Shown: in pieces, positions 54,000 through 62,323 of the stretch | Layout of the letters: each line of letters begins with the position of its first letter | Numbering within the stretch: position 1 is the stretch's first letter | Assembly (NCBI GenBank): GCA_032586195.1 | Contig: JAWHQP010000007.1 | Coordinates: 62,001-126,000 of the forward strand | Source of the DNA: JAWHQP01 sp032586195 | GTDB lineage: Bacteria; Pseudomonadota; Gammaproteobacteria; Enterobacterales; Pasteurellaceae | DNA: 64,000 nt | Reading direction: 5' to 3' | The notes under the pieces: generated by a model | Told to the model about the DNA's origin: nothing | Seen by the model: the letters and a program-made list of their open reading frames with translations, nothing else | Database searches by the model: none | Position numbers and translations under genes: made by a program

Positions 54000-54473
54000 A
54001 TGAAAAAATATTTCTCTGATAAGAATTTTATGGCAGGTTTTATTTTCTTCTTTGTATCGCTGTTTTATTTGGGTAATTCATTTTTAATCCAAACAAAGGG
54101 AGTAGTTAGTATTGAAGCAGATTTTATGCCAAAGATTTATGGTGTAATGCTATTAATCTGTTCTTCTGTATTATTAATTACTTCTTTTTTGAAGGTAAGA
54201 ACGAGGACTAAAAAAGAGAACACAGTGACAGATTGGAAAAGAATATTTGCTGTATTAGTTTTAATTTTTATCTATGTGCTATTAATGGAATATATAGGGT
54301 TTGTTTTAATTTCTATACTTTTTTTATTTTGTTTATCGTTGCTTTTAACACCTGATTACGTAAAGAAAAATTATTGGGTTTATATATTTTTCTCTATTAT
54401 ATTACCAATAATTGCTTATTTCATATTTAGTCATTATCTTAGTTTAACTATGCCTTCTGGTATATTTCTCTAG
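54000..54473 (+). CDS. Tripartite tricarboxylate transporter, small membrane subunit (TctB)
   Basis: 157 residues with four hydrophobic segments and the family feature IEADFMPKIYGVMLLICSSVLL (the common AxxfP motif). TctB is the small permease of the TTT family, which imports organic acids with a sodium or proton gradient. Strongly AT-rich coding sequence. Followed after 9 bases by the large subunit. Confidence 0.85.
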   Translation: MKKYFSDKNFMAGFIFFFVSLFYLGNSFLIQTKGVVSIEADFMPKIYGVMLLICSSVLLITSFLKVRTRTKKENTVTDWKRIFAVLVLIFIYVLLMEYIGFVLISILFLFCLSLLLTPDYVKKNYWVYIFFSIILPIIAYFIFSHYLSLTMPSGIFL

Positions 54474-54482
54474 GGAGGATAT

Positions 54483-55979
54483 ATGGGTGAATTATTACTA
54501 CAAGGTTTCTCTTCATTATTTACAATAATGGGCGTACTTTGTATTTTGGGTGGTGTGTTTATAGGGATTATTTTTGGTTCTGTACCAGGTCTATCTGCGA
54601 CAATGGCTCTTGCATTATTTCTTCCGATCACTTATGCAATGGAACCTAATTACGCAATAGTATTATTAATTGCATTATATATTGGTGGTATTTCAGGAGG
54701 ATTAATTACTGCTATTTTAACTGGAATTCCAGGAACTCCTTCATCTATTGCAACTTGTTTTGATGGTTATCCTATGACTCAAAAAGGACAACCATTTAAA
54801 GCATTGGGTGTTGGGGTAACGTTCTCTTTTTTAGGTACAATATTCTCAACTATTATTTTAGTTTTTTTATCTCCTTATTTAGCTAAAATTGCGATTAAGT
54901 TCGGTGCTTATGAATATTTTGCAGTAGCATTATTTTCTTTAAGTATGTTAGTAGGTCTATCGGGTGATAACATTTGGAAAGGGTTAATTTCAGGTTTGTT
55001 GGGATGTATGTTTGCAACTGTTGGTATGGATGCGATTTCTTCGGTAGCTCGTTTTACCTTCGGTTCAGAAGAAGTTGCTTATGGCTTTGATGTACTGCCG
55101 GTATTAATAGGTCTGTTTGCAATTAATGAAATTATTGCTAAAGCAGATACAGTCAAAACAGAACATAATAATTTGATGGTAATTACAGCTATAAAAATTG
55201 TAAAAGGTCTAGGTTTTTCTATTAGAGAATTCTTTGGACAAACTAAAAATTTTATTATTTCTTCATCCTTAGGAACTGGAATTGGAATTTTACCTGGAAT
55301 TGGAGGTGGTGCAGCTAATGTTATGGCTTATACGGTTTCTAAATCTACTTCCAAATATTCGGAAAAATACGGTACAGGTATTATTGACGGTATCGTAGCA
55401 TCAGAAGCTTCAAATAATGCAGCGATTGGTGGCGCTTTAGTTCCATTATTAGCTTTGGGTATTCCAGGTGATACGGTAACTGCAATTTTATTGGGTGGTC
55501 TGACTCTACATGGAATTATTCCTGGTCCATTAATGTTCACAGAACATGTTGGTACGGTCTATATTATATTCTCTGCAATGTTTATGGGAGCTATAGTAAT
55601 GTTCTTAATGGAATTGTATGGATTAAAAATTTTTACTAAAATTTTAGCTGTTCCGAAACATTTCCTGTTACCGGCAATTTTCTTATTCTGCATTATAGGT
55701 GCTTTTGGTGTAAGAAATAATTTCTTTGATGTATGGGCAACAGTATTATTTGGTTTACTTGGATTTACTTTTTTTAAACTATCTATTCCAGCTGCACCGT
55801 TTATACTAGGGTTTATTATTGGGCCGTTAGCAGAGTTGAATTTAAGACGTGGTTTGATGTTTTCGAAAGGTGATTTTACTGAGTTTTTTAGAGCACCAAT
55901 AGCCGTAGTGTTTTTTATATTAACTGCAATAGTTCTTGTTTTTGCAGTATGTTCTCAATTAAAAAAACGTTCTAGTTAA
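54483..55979 (+). CDS. Tripartite tricarboxylate transporter, large membrane subunit (TctA)
   Basis: 498 residues and about 11-12 membrane segments. The two signature glycine-rich repeats are GIIFGSVPGLSATMALALFLP and IGILPGIGGGAANVMAYTVSK; AALGIPG-type loops appear as ILTGIPGTPSSIATCFDGYPM and LLALGIPGDTVTAILLG. Main permease of the TTT system. Confidence 0.95.
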   Translation: MGELLLQGFSSLFTIMGVLCILGGVFIGIIFGSVPGLSATMALALFLPITYAMEPNYAIVLLIALYIGGISGGLITAILTGIPGTPSSIATCFDGYPMTQKGQPFKALGVGVTFSFLGTIFSTIILVFLSPYLAKIAIKFGAYEYFAVALFSLSMLVGLSGDNIWKGLISGLLGCMFATVGMDAISSVARFTFGSEEVAYGFDVLPVLIGLFAINEIIAKADTVKTEHNNLMVITAIKIVKGLGFSIREFFGQTKNFIISSSLGTGIGILPGIGGGAANVMAYTVSKSTSKYSEKYGTGIIDGIVASEASNNAAIGGALVPLLALGIPGDTVTAILLGGLTLHGIIPGPLMFTEHVGTVYIIFSAMFMGAIVMFLMELYGLKIFTKILAVPKHFLLPAIFLFCIIGAFGVRNNFFDVWATVLFGLLGFTFFKLSIPAAPFILGFIIGPLAELNLRRGLMFSKGDFTEFFRAPIAVVFFILTAIVLVFAVCSQLKKRSS

Positions 55980-55999
55980 TTATTTATTAAGGAGTTTAT

Positions 56000-56974
56000 A
56001 TGAAAAAATATTTTTCTTATATTGCAGTTGCTATTTTAGGTTTATCTATGATGGGTTGTAATGATAAATCTAATAATAAAAATGCAGACAATAATTATCC
56101 TAGCCAAACAATTACTATTATTGTACCATTTAATGCTGGTGGTGATACTGATTTTCATGCACGAAATTTAGCAGCTTATTTAGAAAAAGAATTAGGTGTA
56201 AAAATTATTGTAAATAATGTTTCAGGTGCAAATGGTAATGCTGGTATGCGACAAGTATTAAGAGCTAAACCCGATGGTTATACAGCATTATTTTTTCATG
56301 AGTCTATGTTAACCAATAAAGTCGTGGGTATCTCAACCCAGGCTCATGAAGCATTAGCACCTGTAGCAGCTACTATTGTAGATGATTCTTATGTTATTGC
56401 GGTTAATGCGAAGAGTGGTATGAAAAATCTTACTGATTTAGTTAACAAAGCAAAAGAAAAACCAGGTAATTTGCTATATGCATCTTCTGTTGGCGGTTAT
56501 TCCTATTATTTAGGGAGAGTATTAGAGAAATTAGCACATATTGATTTTAATATTGTTGATGCGGGAGGAGGTACAGATCGAAATGCGGCATTATTAGCAG
56601 GTAAAATTGATATTAATGTTAATCCTTATGGTGTAATGAAATCCTATTTTGATTCAAAAGACTTTTTACCGTTAGCGGTTATTAATAAAAATCGTAATGT
56701 TCTTTTTCCTGATGTACCAACAGCTAAAGAGCAGGGTTATGCTTGGGAGGCGGAAAGATATTATTTTCTTAGTTTTCCTAAAGATACAAATGAAATTATT
56801 GTAAATAAAGTAGCTAATGCAATGAAAGTGGTAACTGAAAATCCTGAGTTTCGTAAAAAAACCGAGGATGCTTACAGTGTGTCACCAAAATTTGTTGGTA
56901 CGCAGGAATTAAAAGAGCATCTTGATAAGAGTTTAGCAGAGTTTGAAAAAAATAAGGGTTTAGTGAATAACTAG
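56000..56974 (+). CDS. Tripartite tricarboxylate transporter, substrate-binding protein (TctC/Bug)
   Basis: 324 residues. The N-terminal signal ends in LSMMGC, a weak lipobox, so it may be a lipoprotein. IIVPFNAGGDTDFHARNLAAYLEKELG matches the Bug-family N-terminus, and GANGNAGMRQVLRAKPDGYTAL the ligand loop. Bug proteins capture carboxylates such as tricarballylate, citrate or C4 acids through their carboxyl group. The AGGAG site and adjacency to TctA complete the transporter. Confidence 0.93.
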   Translation: MKKYFSYIAVAILGLSMMGCNDKSNNKNADNNYPSQTITIIVPFNAGGDTDFHARNLAAYLEKELGVKIIVNNVSGANGNAGMRQVLRAKPDGYTALFFHESMLTNKVVGISTQAHEALAPVAATIVDDSYVIAVNAKSGMKNLTDLVNKAKEKPGNLLYASSVGGYSYYLGRVLEKLAHIDFNIVDAGGGTDRNAALLAGKIDINVNPYGVMKSYFDSKDFLPLAVINKNRNVLFPDVPTAKEQGYAWEAERYYFLSFPKDTNEIIVNKVANAMKVVTENPEFRKKTEDAYSVSPKFVGTQELKEHLDKSLAEFEKNKGLVNN

Positions 56975-57037
56975 TTATATTTGGGACAAACTATTTTACT
57001 ATAAGGATATTAATTCTAATATTTGAATGGAGGTAAT

Positions 57038-58136
57038 ATGAATAAACAAGCTAAACTTATACAATCTCAAATTAATCATAATATTAATCGGACTCGTCAT
57101 AATGTACTATACGGTCTTGTGGGAAGTGCACTGTTATCCTTTTCAAAAATCGGTTTAACTCAGCCAGTAGGAAGATAGTAAATTTACGTTACCCGGATTC
57201 TGCCATAGAAATACTTGATCCGTCATTTGCTAAATATCGTTTATATGCCGCCAGTGTAGAATGTTTGGCTACAGGTATGCGTTGGGTGGAAGGTCCCGCG
57301 TGGTTTGGTGATAGCCAGTTTTTATTGGTATCAGATATTCCGAATAATCGTATTATGCACTATGACTGTATAACTGGACAAATGAGTATATTTCGAGAAC
57401 CGGCAAATAATTCAAATGGTATTATGCGCGATAAATATGGGCGGATATTGACCTGCGAACATTTAAACAAACGAGTCACACGTACAGAATATGATGGTTC
57501 GATTAAGATATTAGCTGATAGTTTTAATGGTAAACCGCTTAATTCACCAAATGACATAGTTGTTAAGTCGGATGGTTCCATTTGGTTTAGTGATCCGACG
57601 TTTGGTATTAATGGTTATTATGAAGGCCAAAAAGCTAAACCAGAACAACCGGATGGTGTGTATAGAATTGATCCTGAAACAGAGAACTTGGTCCGTGTTT
57701 TAGATGATTTATTAATGCCTAATGGACTGGCATTTTCACCTGATGAAAAATATCTTTATATTGTTGGACGTTTTAAAGATACTCCTACAAAAAGACATTT
57801 ATTCCGCTATAACGTTGGAAAAATGGTGACCTGAGTAATCAGACATTAATTTTTTCAGGTCATCCGGATGGTACGTTGGATGGCATAAAAGTAGATGTAG
57901 ATGGCAATATCTGGGCAGGTTATGGTAGTACAACAAATAGTGAAGGCACATTATCTGTAGATATGGATGGTGTTATTATAATTAATCCGAAAGGTAAGCA
58001 AATTGGCCATATTCATTTGCCGGAGCGCTGTGCTAACCTTTGCTTCGGCGGCGCGAAACGAAATCGTGTATTTATGGCGGCAAGCCATTCTGTTTATGCT
58101 CTTTATGTGGAAACACGAAGGGCCAGCTTTACTTAA
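57038..58136 (+). pseudogene. SMP-30/gluconolactonase-family lactonase with two frameshifts
   Basis: Three pieces in different frames make one lactonase. An N-terminal leader (57038-57178; basic, then a hydrophobic stretch, probable export signal) stops early. The main part (from about 57173, NLRYPDSAIEILDPSFAKYRLYAASVE...) has EGPAWFGDSQFLLVSDIPNNR, NSPNDIVVKSDGSIWFSDP (metal ligands Asn/Asp), and MPNGLAFSPDEKYLYI. The C-terminal part (57833-58136) has GIKVDVDGNIWAGYG and LPERCANLCFGGAKRNRVFMAAS. The second break is in an A5 run near 57820 where A6 restores the frame. Such enzymes open aldonolactones. It is the last gene of the operon. Confidence 0.82.
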
Positions 58137-58214
58137 TTTATAAGCTACCACTGCCTTCAGCCTTAACCTTAAAGTCTATTCAATCAATAAAAGCATAATA
58201 AAAAATACATATCT

Positions 58215-58243
58215 TTGCCGATTCATAGTATATGAATCGGCAA
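58215..58243 (+). terminator. Hairpin after the lactonase remnant
   Basis: Perfect 13-bp inverted repeat TTGCCGATTCATA / TATGAATCGGCAA with a 3-base loop, 79 bases after the lactonase stop. The downstream T content is modest (GTGTTTATT). Likely the operon's terminator. The remainder of the gap to 58562 is very AT-rich with nothing else recognised. Confidence 0.6.
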
Positions 58244-58562
58244 CGTGTTTATTCCAAAATATTTATTCATATTAATTATATGTTGTACAACTTATTTTAA
58301 TAAATTTAACTTAATATTTTACTCTGAAAATAAATTTATTATCAATTTTATAAATAAAATCGTAGGTGTTATTATGATTTTCTATTTAAACTCAATTTGT
58401 TATTATGTATAATAAGTGTTAAATTTCTTTGCTTGGTTAACTTTACTTTAGTTACTGGACCGAACTTTATGCTGCCATGAGAGCATTTTTTGTTAAAATT
58501 TACTCTCGGAACTATTTGTTCCATAGTATCAATAATAAAGTAATAAATGAGAAATAGAAACC

Positions 58563-59317
58563 ATGTTTGACAATCGCCAAGAACAAATCATTCTTTTCCT
58601 TAAAAATCATTCGATTGCAACCGTAGATCAACTGGTTAAGTTTACTAATTCTTCACCAGCGACCATTCGTCGTGATTTAGTTAAATTAAGTGAAGAAGGC
58701 ACTATTTTACGTACTCATGGTGGTGTGAGTCTGAATCAGTTTATCGCTTATCAGCCAACAACAGATGAGAAATTATCCAAACAGATTTCAGAAAAAGAGC
58801 GGATTTCTAACTACGCGGTATCCTTGATCGTACCGGGAAATTCTATTGTATTGGATGCGGGAACGACGACCTCATTGATTGCCAAAAAATAGCACATATG
58901 TCATTACGAGTGATTACCACGGATCTGCGTATTGCCTTAATGTTATCTGAATATAAACAGATTGAAGTGTTGATGACCGGCGGACGAATTGATAACAGCA
59001 GTCAGTCCTGTGTTGGTTCTCATAGCCAGTATTTTTTAGAGAATATTTATCCCGATTTTGCATTTGTGAGCTGTAATTCCTGGTCGATGGAAAAAGGTGT
59101 AACCGCACCGACAGAAGAAAAAGCCTATTTGAAACGGGTATTGGCCCAGAATGCCAAACAACGTATTTTAGTGGCGGATAGCAGTAAATATGGTAAATAT
59201 TCTTTGTTTAGCGTGTTGCCGCTTAATCAATTTTCAATGGTCATTACAGATAAAAATTTGAATAAAGATGAGCAGATAAAAATAGGTAATGAAAATTTTA
59301 AGTTAATTTTAACTTAA
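58563..59317 (+). pseudogene. DeoR-family regulator with a frameshift
   Basis: About 250 codons. The N-terminal part (58563-58892) holds the DeoR helix-turn-helix (ATVDQLVKFTNSSPATIRRDLVKLSEEGTILRTHGGV) and the start of the sensor domain (VLDAGTTTSLIA). The rest (to 59317) continues the phosphosugar-binding domain (VITTDLRIALML, VLMTGGR, TEEKAYLKR, VADSSKYG). The break is at an A6 run (58885-58890); A7 would read IAKK-IAHMSLRVITTD without interruption. DeoR proteins usually repress neighbouring sugar operons and respond to phosphorylated intermediates. It is the natural regulator of the upstream operon. Confidence 0.85.
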
Positions 59318-59641
59318 TATGTAGCAGAACAATTAGTCTCATTCAACACTAAAAAACTATTAATCTTATATTTATTTTTCAGTTGATTTAAAATATGAGA
59401 TTCTTGTTCTAAGTTACTTAGATGAAACATGTTATTAATGTGGAGAAAATAAAAGTTTAATTAAGCAATTATTATAAATAAAGTAATTTATTTTATTGAT
59501 TTTAGATGAGTATTCACAATTGTCATATAAATTATCTCTTAGTTTATCGTAAGAGTTTTTGATCCAGCAAGCTTTGATCGGTAGTTTTGTTCTAAGACCT
59601 GATAATAACCCGATACATATTTACACACATAACGAGAAAAA

Positions 59642-59672
59642 GGCACAAAACCCGATTCATTGGGTTTTTGCC
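59642..59672 (-). terminator. Rho-independent terminator of cfa
   Basis: Read leftward: GGCAAAAACCC-AATGAATC-GGGTTTTGTGCC followed by TTTTTCTC, 95 bases after the cfa stop. The 450-base gap 59318-59767 also holds a small hairpin AGCGAA-AAAA-TTCGCTTTTT (from 59687) and an uptake signal (59715-59723, reverse), the first exact one right of the island. Confidence 0.75.
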
Positions 59673-59767
59673 GTCAGTTAAAATTTCCCTAGCGAAAAAA
59701 TTCGCTTTTTCAGCACCGCACTTTAAGCATTAGCCGGCCGATATTCTCAATATTTCCCGATATTGAA

Positions 59768-60892
59768 TTACCGATATACTCTGATTCCGCCTTTTACACC
59801 ATGCGGGCTGAAGAGAATCTGCCATAGCTGAATATCGCGGGCGCGGAAGGCACCGGCGCAGCAATTCAGATAATAACTGAACATCCGTTTAAAACGCTCG
59901 TTATAATTGCTAGATAAACGGCTCCAGTTGGCTGTAAAATTTTCATACCATGCCATTAAGGTACGATCATAATCTGCACCGAAATTATGCCAGTCTTCCA
60001 TCACAAAACGGCCTTCCGATGCTTTGGCGATATGTAATACCGAAGGCAGGCAGCCGTTCGGGAAGATATATTTATTGATCCAGCTATCGACGTCATTATC
60101 GGTCTTGTTGGAACCGATGGTATGTAATAAAAATAAACCGTCAAGTTTGAGAATTTTGCTCACTACTTTAAAATAAGTCCGATAGTTTTTAGGGCCGACA
60201 TGTTCAAACATGCCCACCGATACGATGCGATCATATTTATCTTTTAATTCGCGGTAGTCTTGTAATAAAATCTCAACCTTCAATCCTTTACAGCGCTGCG
60301 CAGCTAATTCCTGCTGTTCTTTCGATATGGTGACACCGGTGACGCTTACTCCGTAGTGAGTTGCCGCATAACTTGCCAGACCGCCCCAGCCGCAACCGAT
60401 GTCCAATAGTTTCATTCCCGGTTTCAGCTGTAATTTTTCGCAGATCATTTTCAATTTATTCTGCTGTGCCTGTTCGAGGTTATCCGCATCCTTCCAGTAA
60501 CCGCAGGAATATTGCATATAAGGGTCAAGCATTGCTTCAAACAGATCGTTACCTAAATCGTAATGTTCGCGGCCGACAATCCAAGCTCGGCGGCGAGATT
60601 GCAGATTAATGGTTTTAATAACGATGATATGCAGAAGACTGCGGATATGTTTAGGCAGTTTTTTATCGAGGTGCGCTTCAAGAATTTTGGTGAAAAGCTG
60701 ATCTAATCGGGCACAATCCCACCAGCCGTCCATGTAGCTTTCACCGAGTCCGAGCGAACCGTCAGTAAGTACGCGGTTGTACATCTCTTCATTGTGGATT
60801 TGAATATCATAAGGAGCCGAACCGTTCGGTGTGATGCCGATACGATTCAGCATATCATGGATAATTTCTTTGCTTTTGTTGATATTATTCAT
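59768..60892 (-). CDS. cfa: Cyclopropane-fatty-acyl-phospholipid synthase
   Basis: 374 residues (E. coli 382). SAM-dependent transfer of a methylene to unsaturated phospholipid acyl chains at the membrane. Signatures: LGLGESYMDGWWDCARLDQLF, QYSCGYWKDADNLEQAQQNKL, the SAM loop LLDIGCGWGGLASYAA, and the bicarbonate-site region VSVGMFEHVGPKNY. AGAGGGAG precedes the ATG. Linked to acid and stationary-phase tolerance in enterobacteria. Confidence 0.95.
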   Translation of the reverse strand: MNNINKSKEIIHDMLNRIGITPNGSAPYDIQIHNEEMYNRVLTDGSLGLGESYMDGWWDCARLDQLFTKILEAHLDKKLPKHIRSLLHIIVIKTINLQSRRRAWIVGREHYDLGNDLFEAMLDPYMQYSCGYWKDADNLEQAQQNKLKMICEKLQLKPGMKLLDIGCGWGGLASYAATHYGVSVTGVTISKEQQELAAQRCKGLKVEILLQDYRELKDKYDRIVSVGMFEHVGPKNYRTYFKVVSKILKLDGLFLLHTIGSNKTDNDVDSWINKYIFPNGCLPSVLHIAKASEGRFVMEDWHNFGADYDRTLMAWYENFTANWSRLSSNYNERFKRMFSYYLNCCAGAFRARDIQLWQILFSPHGVKGGIRVYR

Positions 60893-61025
60893 TACTTTTC
60901 TCCCTCTTAAGGTATTTATATAAAGGTGTTACTGCTAACTTACCAGTATTTTGCAATGAACGGCATCTTGTTTAGTTAAAAATAATAATGTATTCGAAGA
61001 AAGGTTAATAGTCTTTATAAGAAGA

Positions 61026-61304
61026 CTAATCAGTCTGATTTAAGCCGAGAAAATCTCCCACCTCGTGTTCCAGTTGGCTCATGGCTATGAGAGCTTCCTG
61101 CGTTTGTTTCGCCTCGTCTTCGTCAATAATACTCATGGCGAAACCGACGTGTACCAACACCCATTTGCCCAGCAGAGTTTGCGGATCGTCTTCGCAAATC
61201 AGTGAAATATTAACTTCCCGCTGCACGCCGCATACATCAACGGTTGCCGGTTGGAATTCGTTTTCACCGATTTTTACAATTTGCCCGGGTACGCCTAAAC
61301 ACAT
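61026..61304 (-). CDS. hybG: Hydrogenase-2 maturation chaperone HybG (HypC family)
   Basis: 92 residues. The essential N-terminal Met-Cys (MCLGVPGQIVKIGEN) and WVLVHVGFAMSIIDEDEA match E. coli HybG more closely than HypC. It carries the Fe(CN)2CO group to the hydrogenase large subunit, together with HypD. Last gene of the visible hyb cluster; 25 bases after hybE. Confidence 0.94.
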   Translation of the reverse strand: MCLGVPGQIVKIGENEFQPATVDVCGVQREVNISLICEDDPQTLLGKWVLVHVGFAMSIIDEDEAKQTQEALIAMSQLEHEVGDFLGLNQTD

Positions 61305-61329
61305 AATAACCTCTTGTTGAATAATGCCG

Positions 61330-61830
61330 CTATTTTACCATTGCCGTAAAAATATTGCGACGGTTGAAGTCTGGAGCGGTTTGTTGTACGGGTAACGATA
61401 ACGACATCGTCAGACAATCTTTTGCCAGCTGAACGGCCTGCGTTTCGGTGAGCTGTTTTTTCAACGGTGAAATTAATGAACAGCTTAAATACTGCGGAAT
61501 ATTTGCCAGGCTGCTGACGGTAAACATAAAGGTTTTATAGGGCAGCCGTACCGCAATTTTATCACCGAGTTTACGCCAATCCCATACTTGATCAGGCCCC
61601 GGCAGCACCAGCAGGCTTAGCATCCATGGTGTAACCACCGTGCCGATCCATTGATTTTCAAATAGAATAAATTTAGGACAGAAACAAGGCACTTCCTGTC
61701 GATAAAAAGGCAGATCACGCATATTGGCCTTGATTTTTTCCATTTCCGCCTGAAATAGAACTGATGGATTTTGGGTAAACCCTTCCACCTGATGTAAAAG
61801 TGCGGTGCTGTTTTCGGGAGTTTTATACAT
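61330..61830 (-). CDS. hybE: Hydrogenase-2 assembly chaperone HybE
   Basis: 166 residues (E. coli 162). Rubredoxin-like HybE family chaperone that checks the Tat-exported HybO/HybC pair. Matches: LFENQWIGTVVTPWMLSLLVLPGPDQVW, FMFTVSSLANIPQYLSCSLISPL. The ATG at 61830 is preferred; a TTG seven codons upstream overlaps the hybD stop. An uptake signal (61798-61806) lies at the 5' end. Confidence 0.93.
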   Translation of the reverse strand: MYKTPENSTALLHQVEGFTQNPSVLFQAEMEKIKANMRDLPFYRQEVPCFCPKFILFENQWIGTVVTPWMLSLLVLPGPDQVWDWRKLGDKIAVRLPYKTFMFTVSSLANIPQYLSCSLISPLKKQLTETQAVQLAKDCLTMSLSLPVQQTAPDFNRRNIFTAMVK

Positions 61831-61843
61831 AATATTGTGCCGT

Positions 61844-62323
61844 TTATTCAAAAATAATCGCGGGCAAACCCAGCCGCCGTAACTGCTGCTGCAAACAATC
61901 CAGTATGGCCGGCAGTCGGTTTTGGATGGTTTGGGTCAAGCCGATATGCGAATCAAGAGATTCGGGCTGAATGCCGATCAGACATAAATGCCGCGGATAT
62001 TCATCGGTCAGTTTTAAGGCGGAAAGCACATCACTTAAACCCAGCTGGTGCGGCGAGATTTTCCGCCCGAACATGGCGGGCACTTCTTCATCATTCAGCA
62101 CAATAATATCGCCCGGTTGTTTATCCGCAAGCACAGCGTCAATAACGATGATGTGCTCTCTGCCGGCCATTTCATCCAGCAGTTCCATGCCGCTGGTGCC
62201 GCCATCAAGCAGGTCAAAGTGCGGTGTTATATTTTTGAGTTTTTCAAGCTCCTGCACTATCCGCGCACCGACGCCTTCATCCGACAGCAAAATATTGCCG
62301 ATACCTAGAATGAGCGGCTTCAT
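61844..62323 (-). CDS. hybD: Hydrogenase-2 maturation endopeptidase HybD
   Basis: 159 residues (E. coli 164). Nickel-checking protease that removes the C-terminal tail of HybC after metal insertion. ILGIGNILLSDEGVGARIVQEL contains the ligand Glu, and DGGTSGMELL and VIDAVLADKQPGDI the conserved Asp. The ATG at 62323 overlaps the hybC stop as TAATG, so translation is coupled. An uptake signal is present at 62217-62225. Confidence 0.95.
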   Translation of the reverse strand: MKPLILGIGNILLSDEGVGARIVQELEKLKNITPHFDLLDGGTSGMELLDEMAGREHIIVIDAVLADKQPGDIIVLNDEEVPAMFGRKISPHQLGLSDVLSALKLTDEYPRHLCLIGIQPESLDSHIGLTQTIQNRLPAILDCLQQQLRRLGLPAIIFE

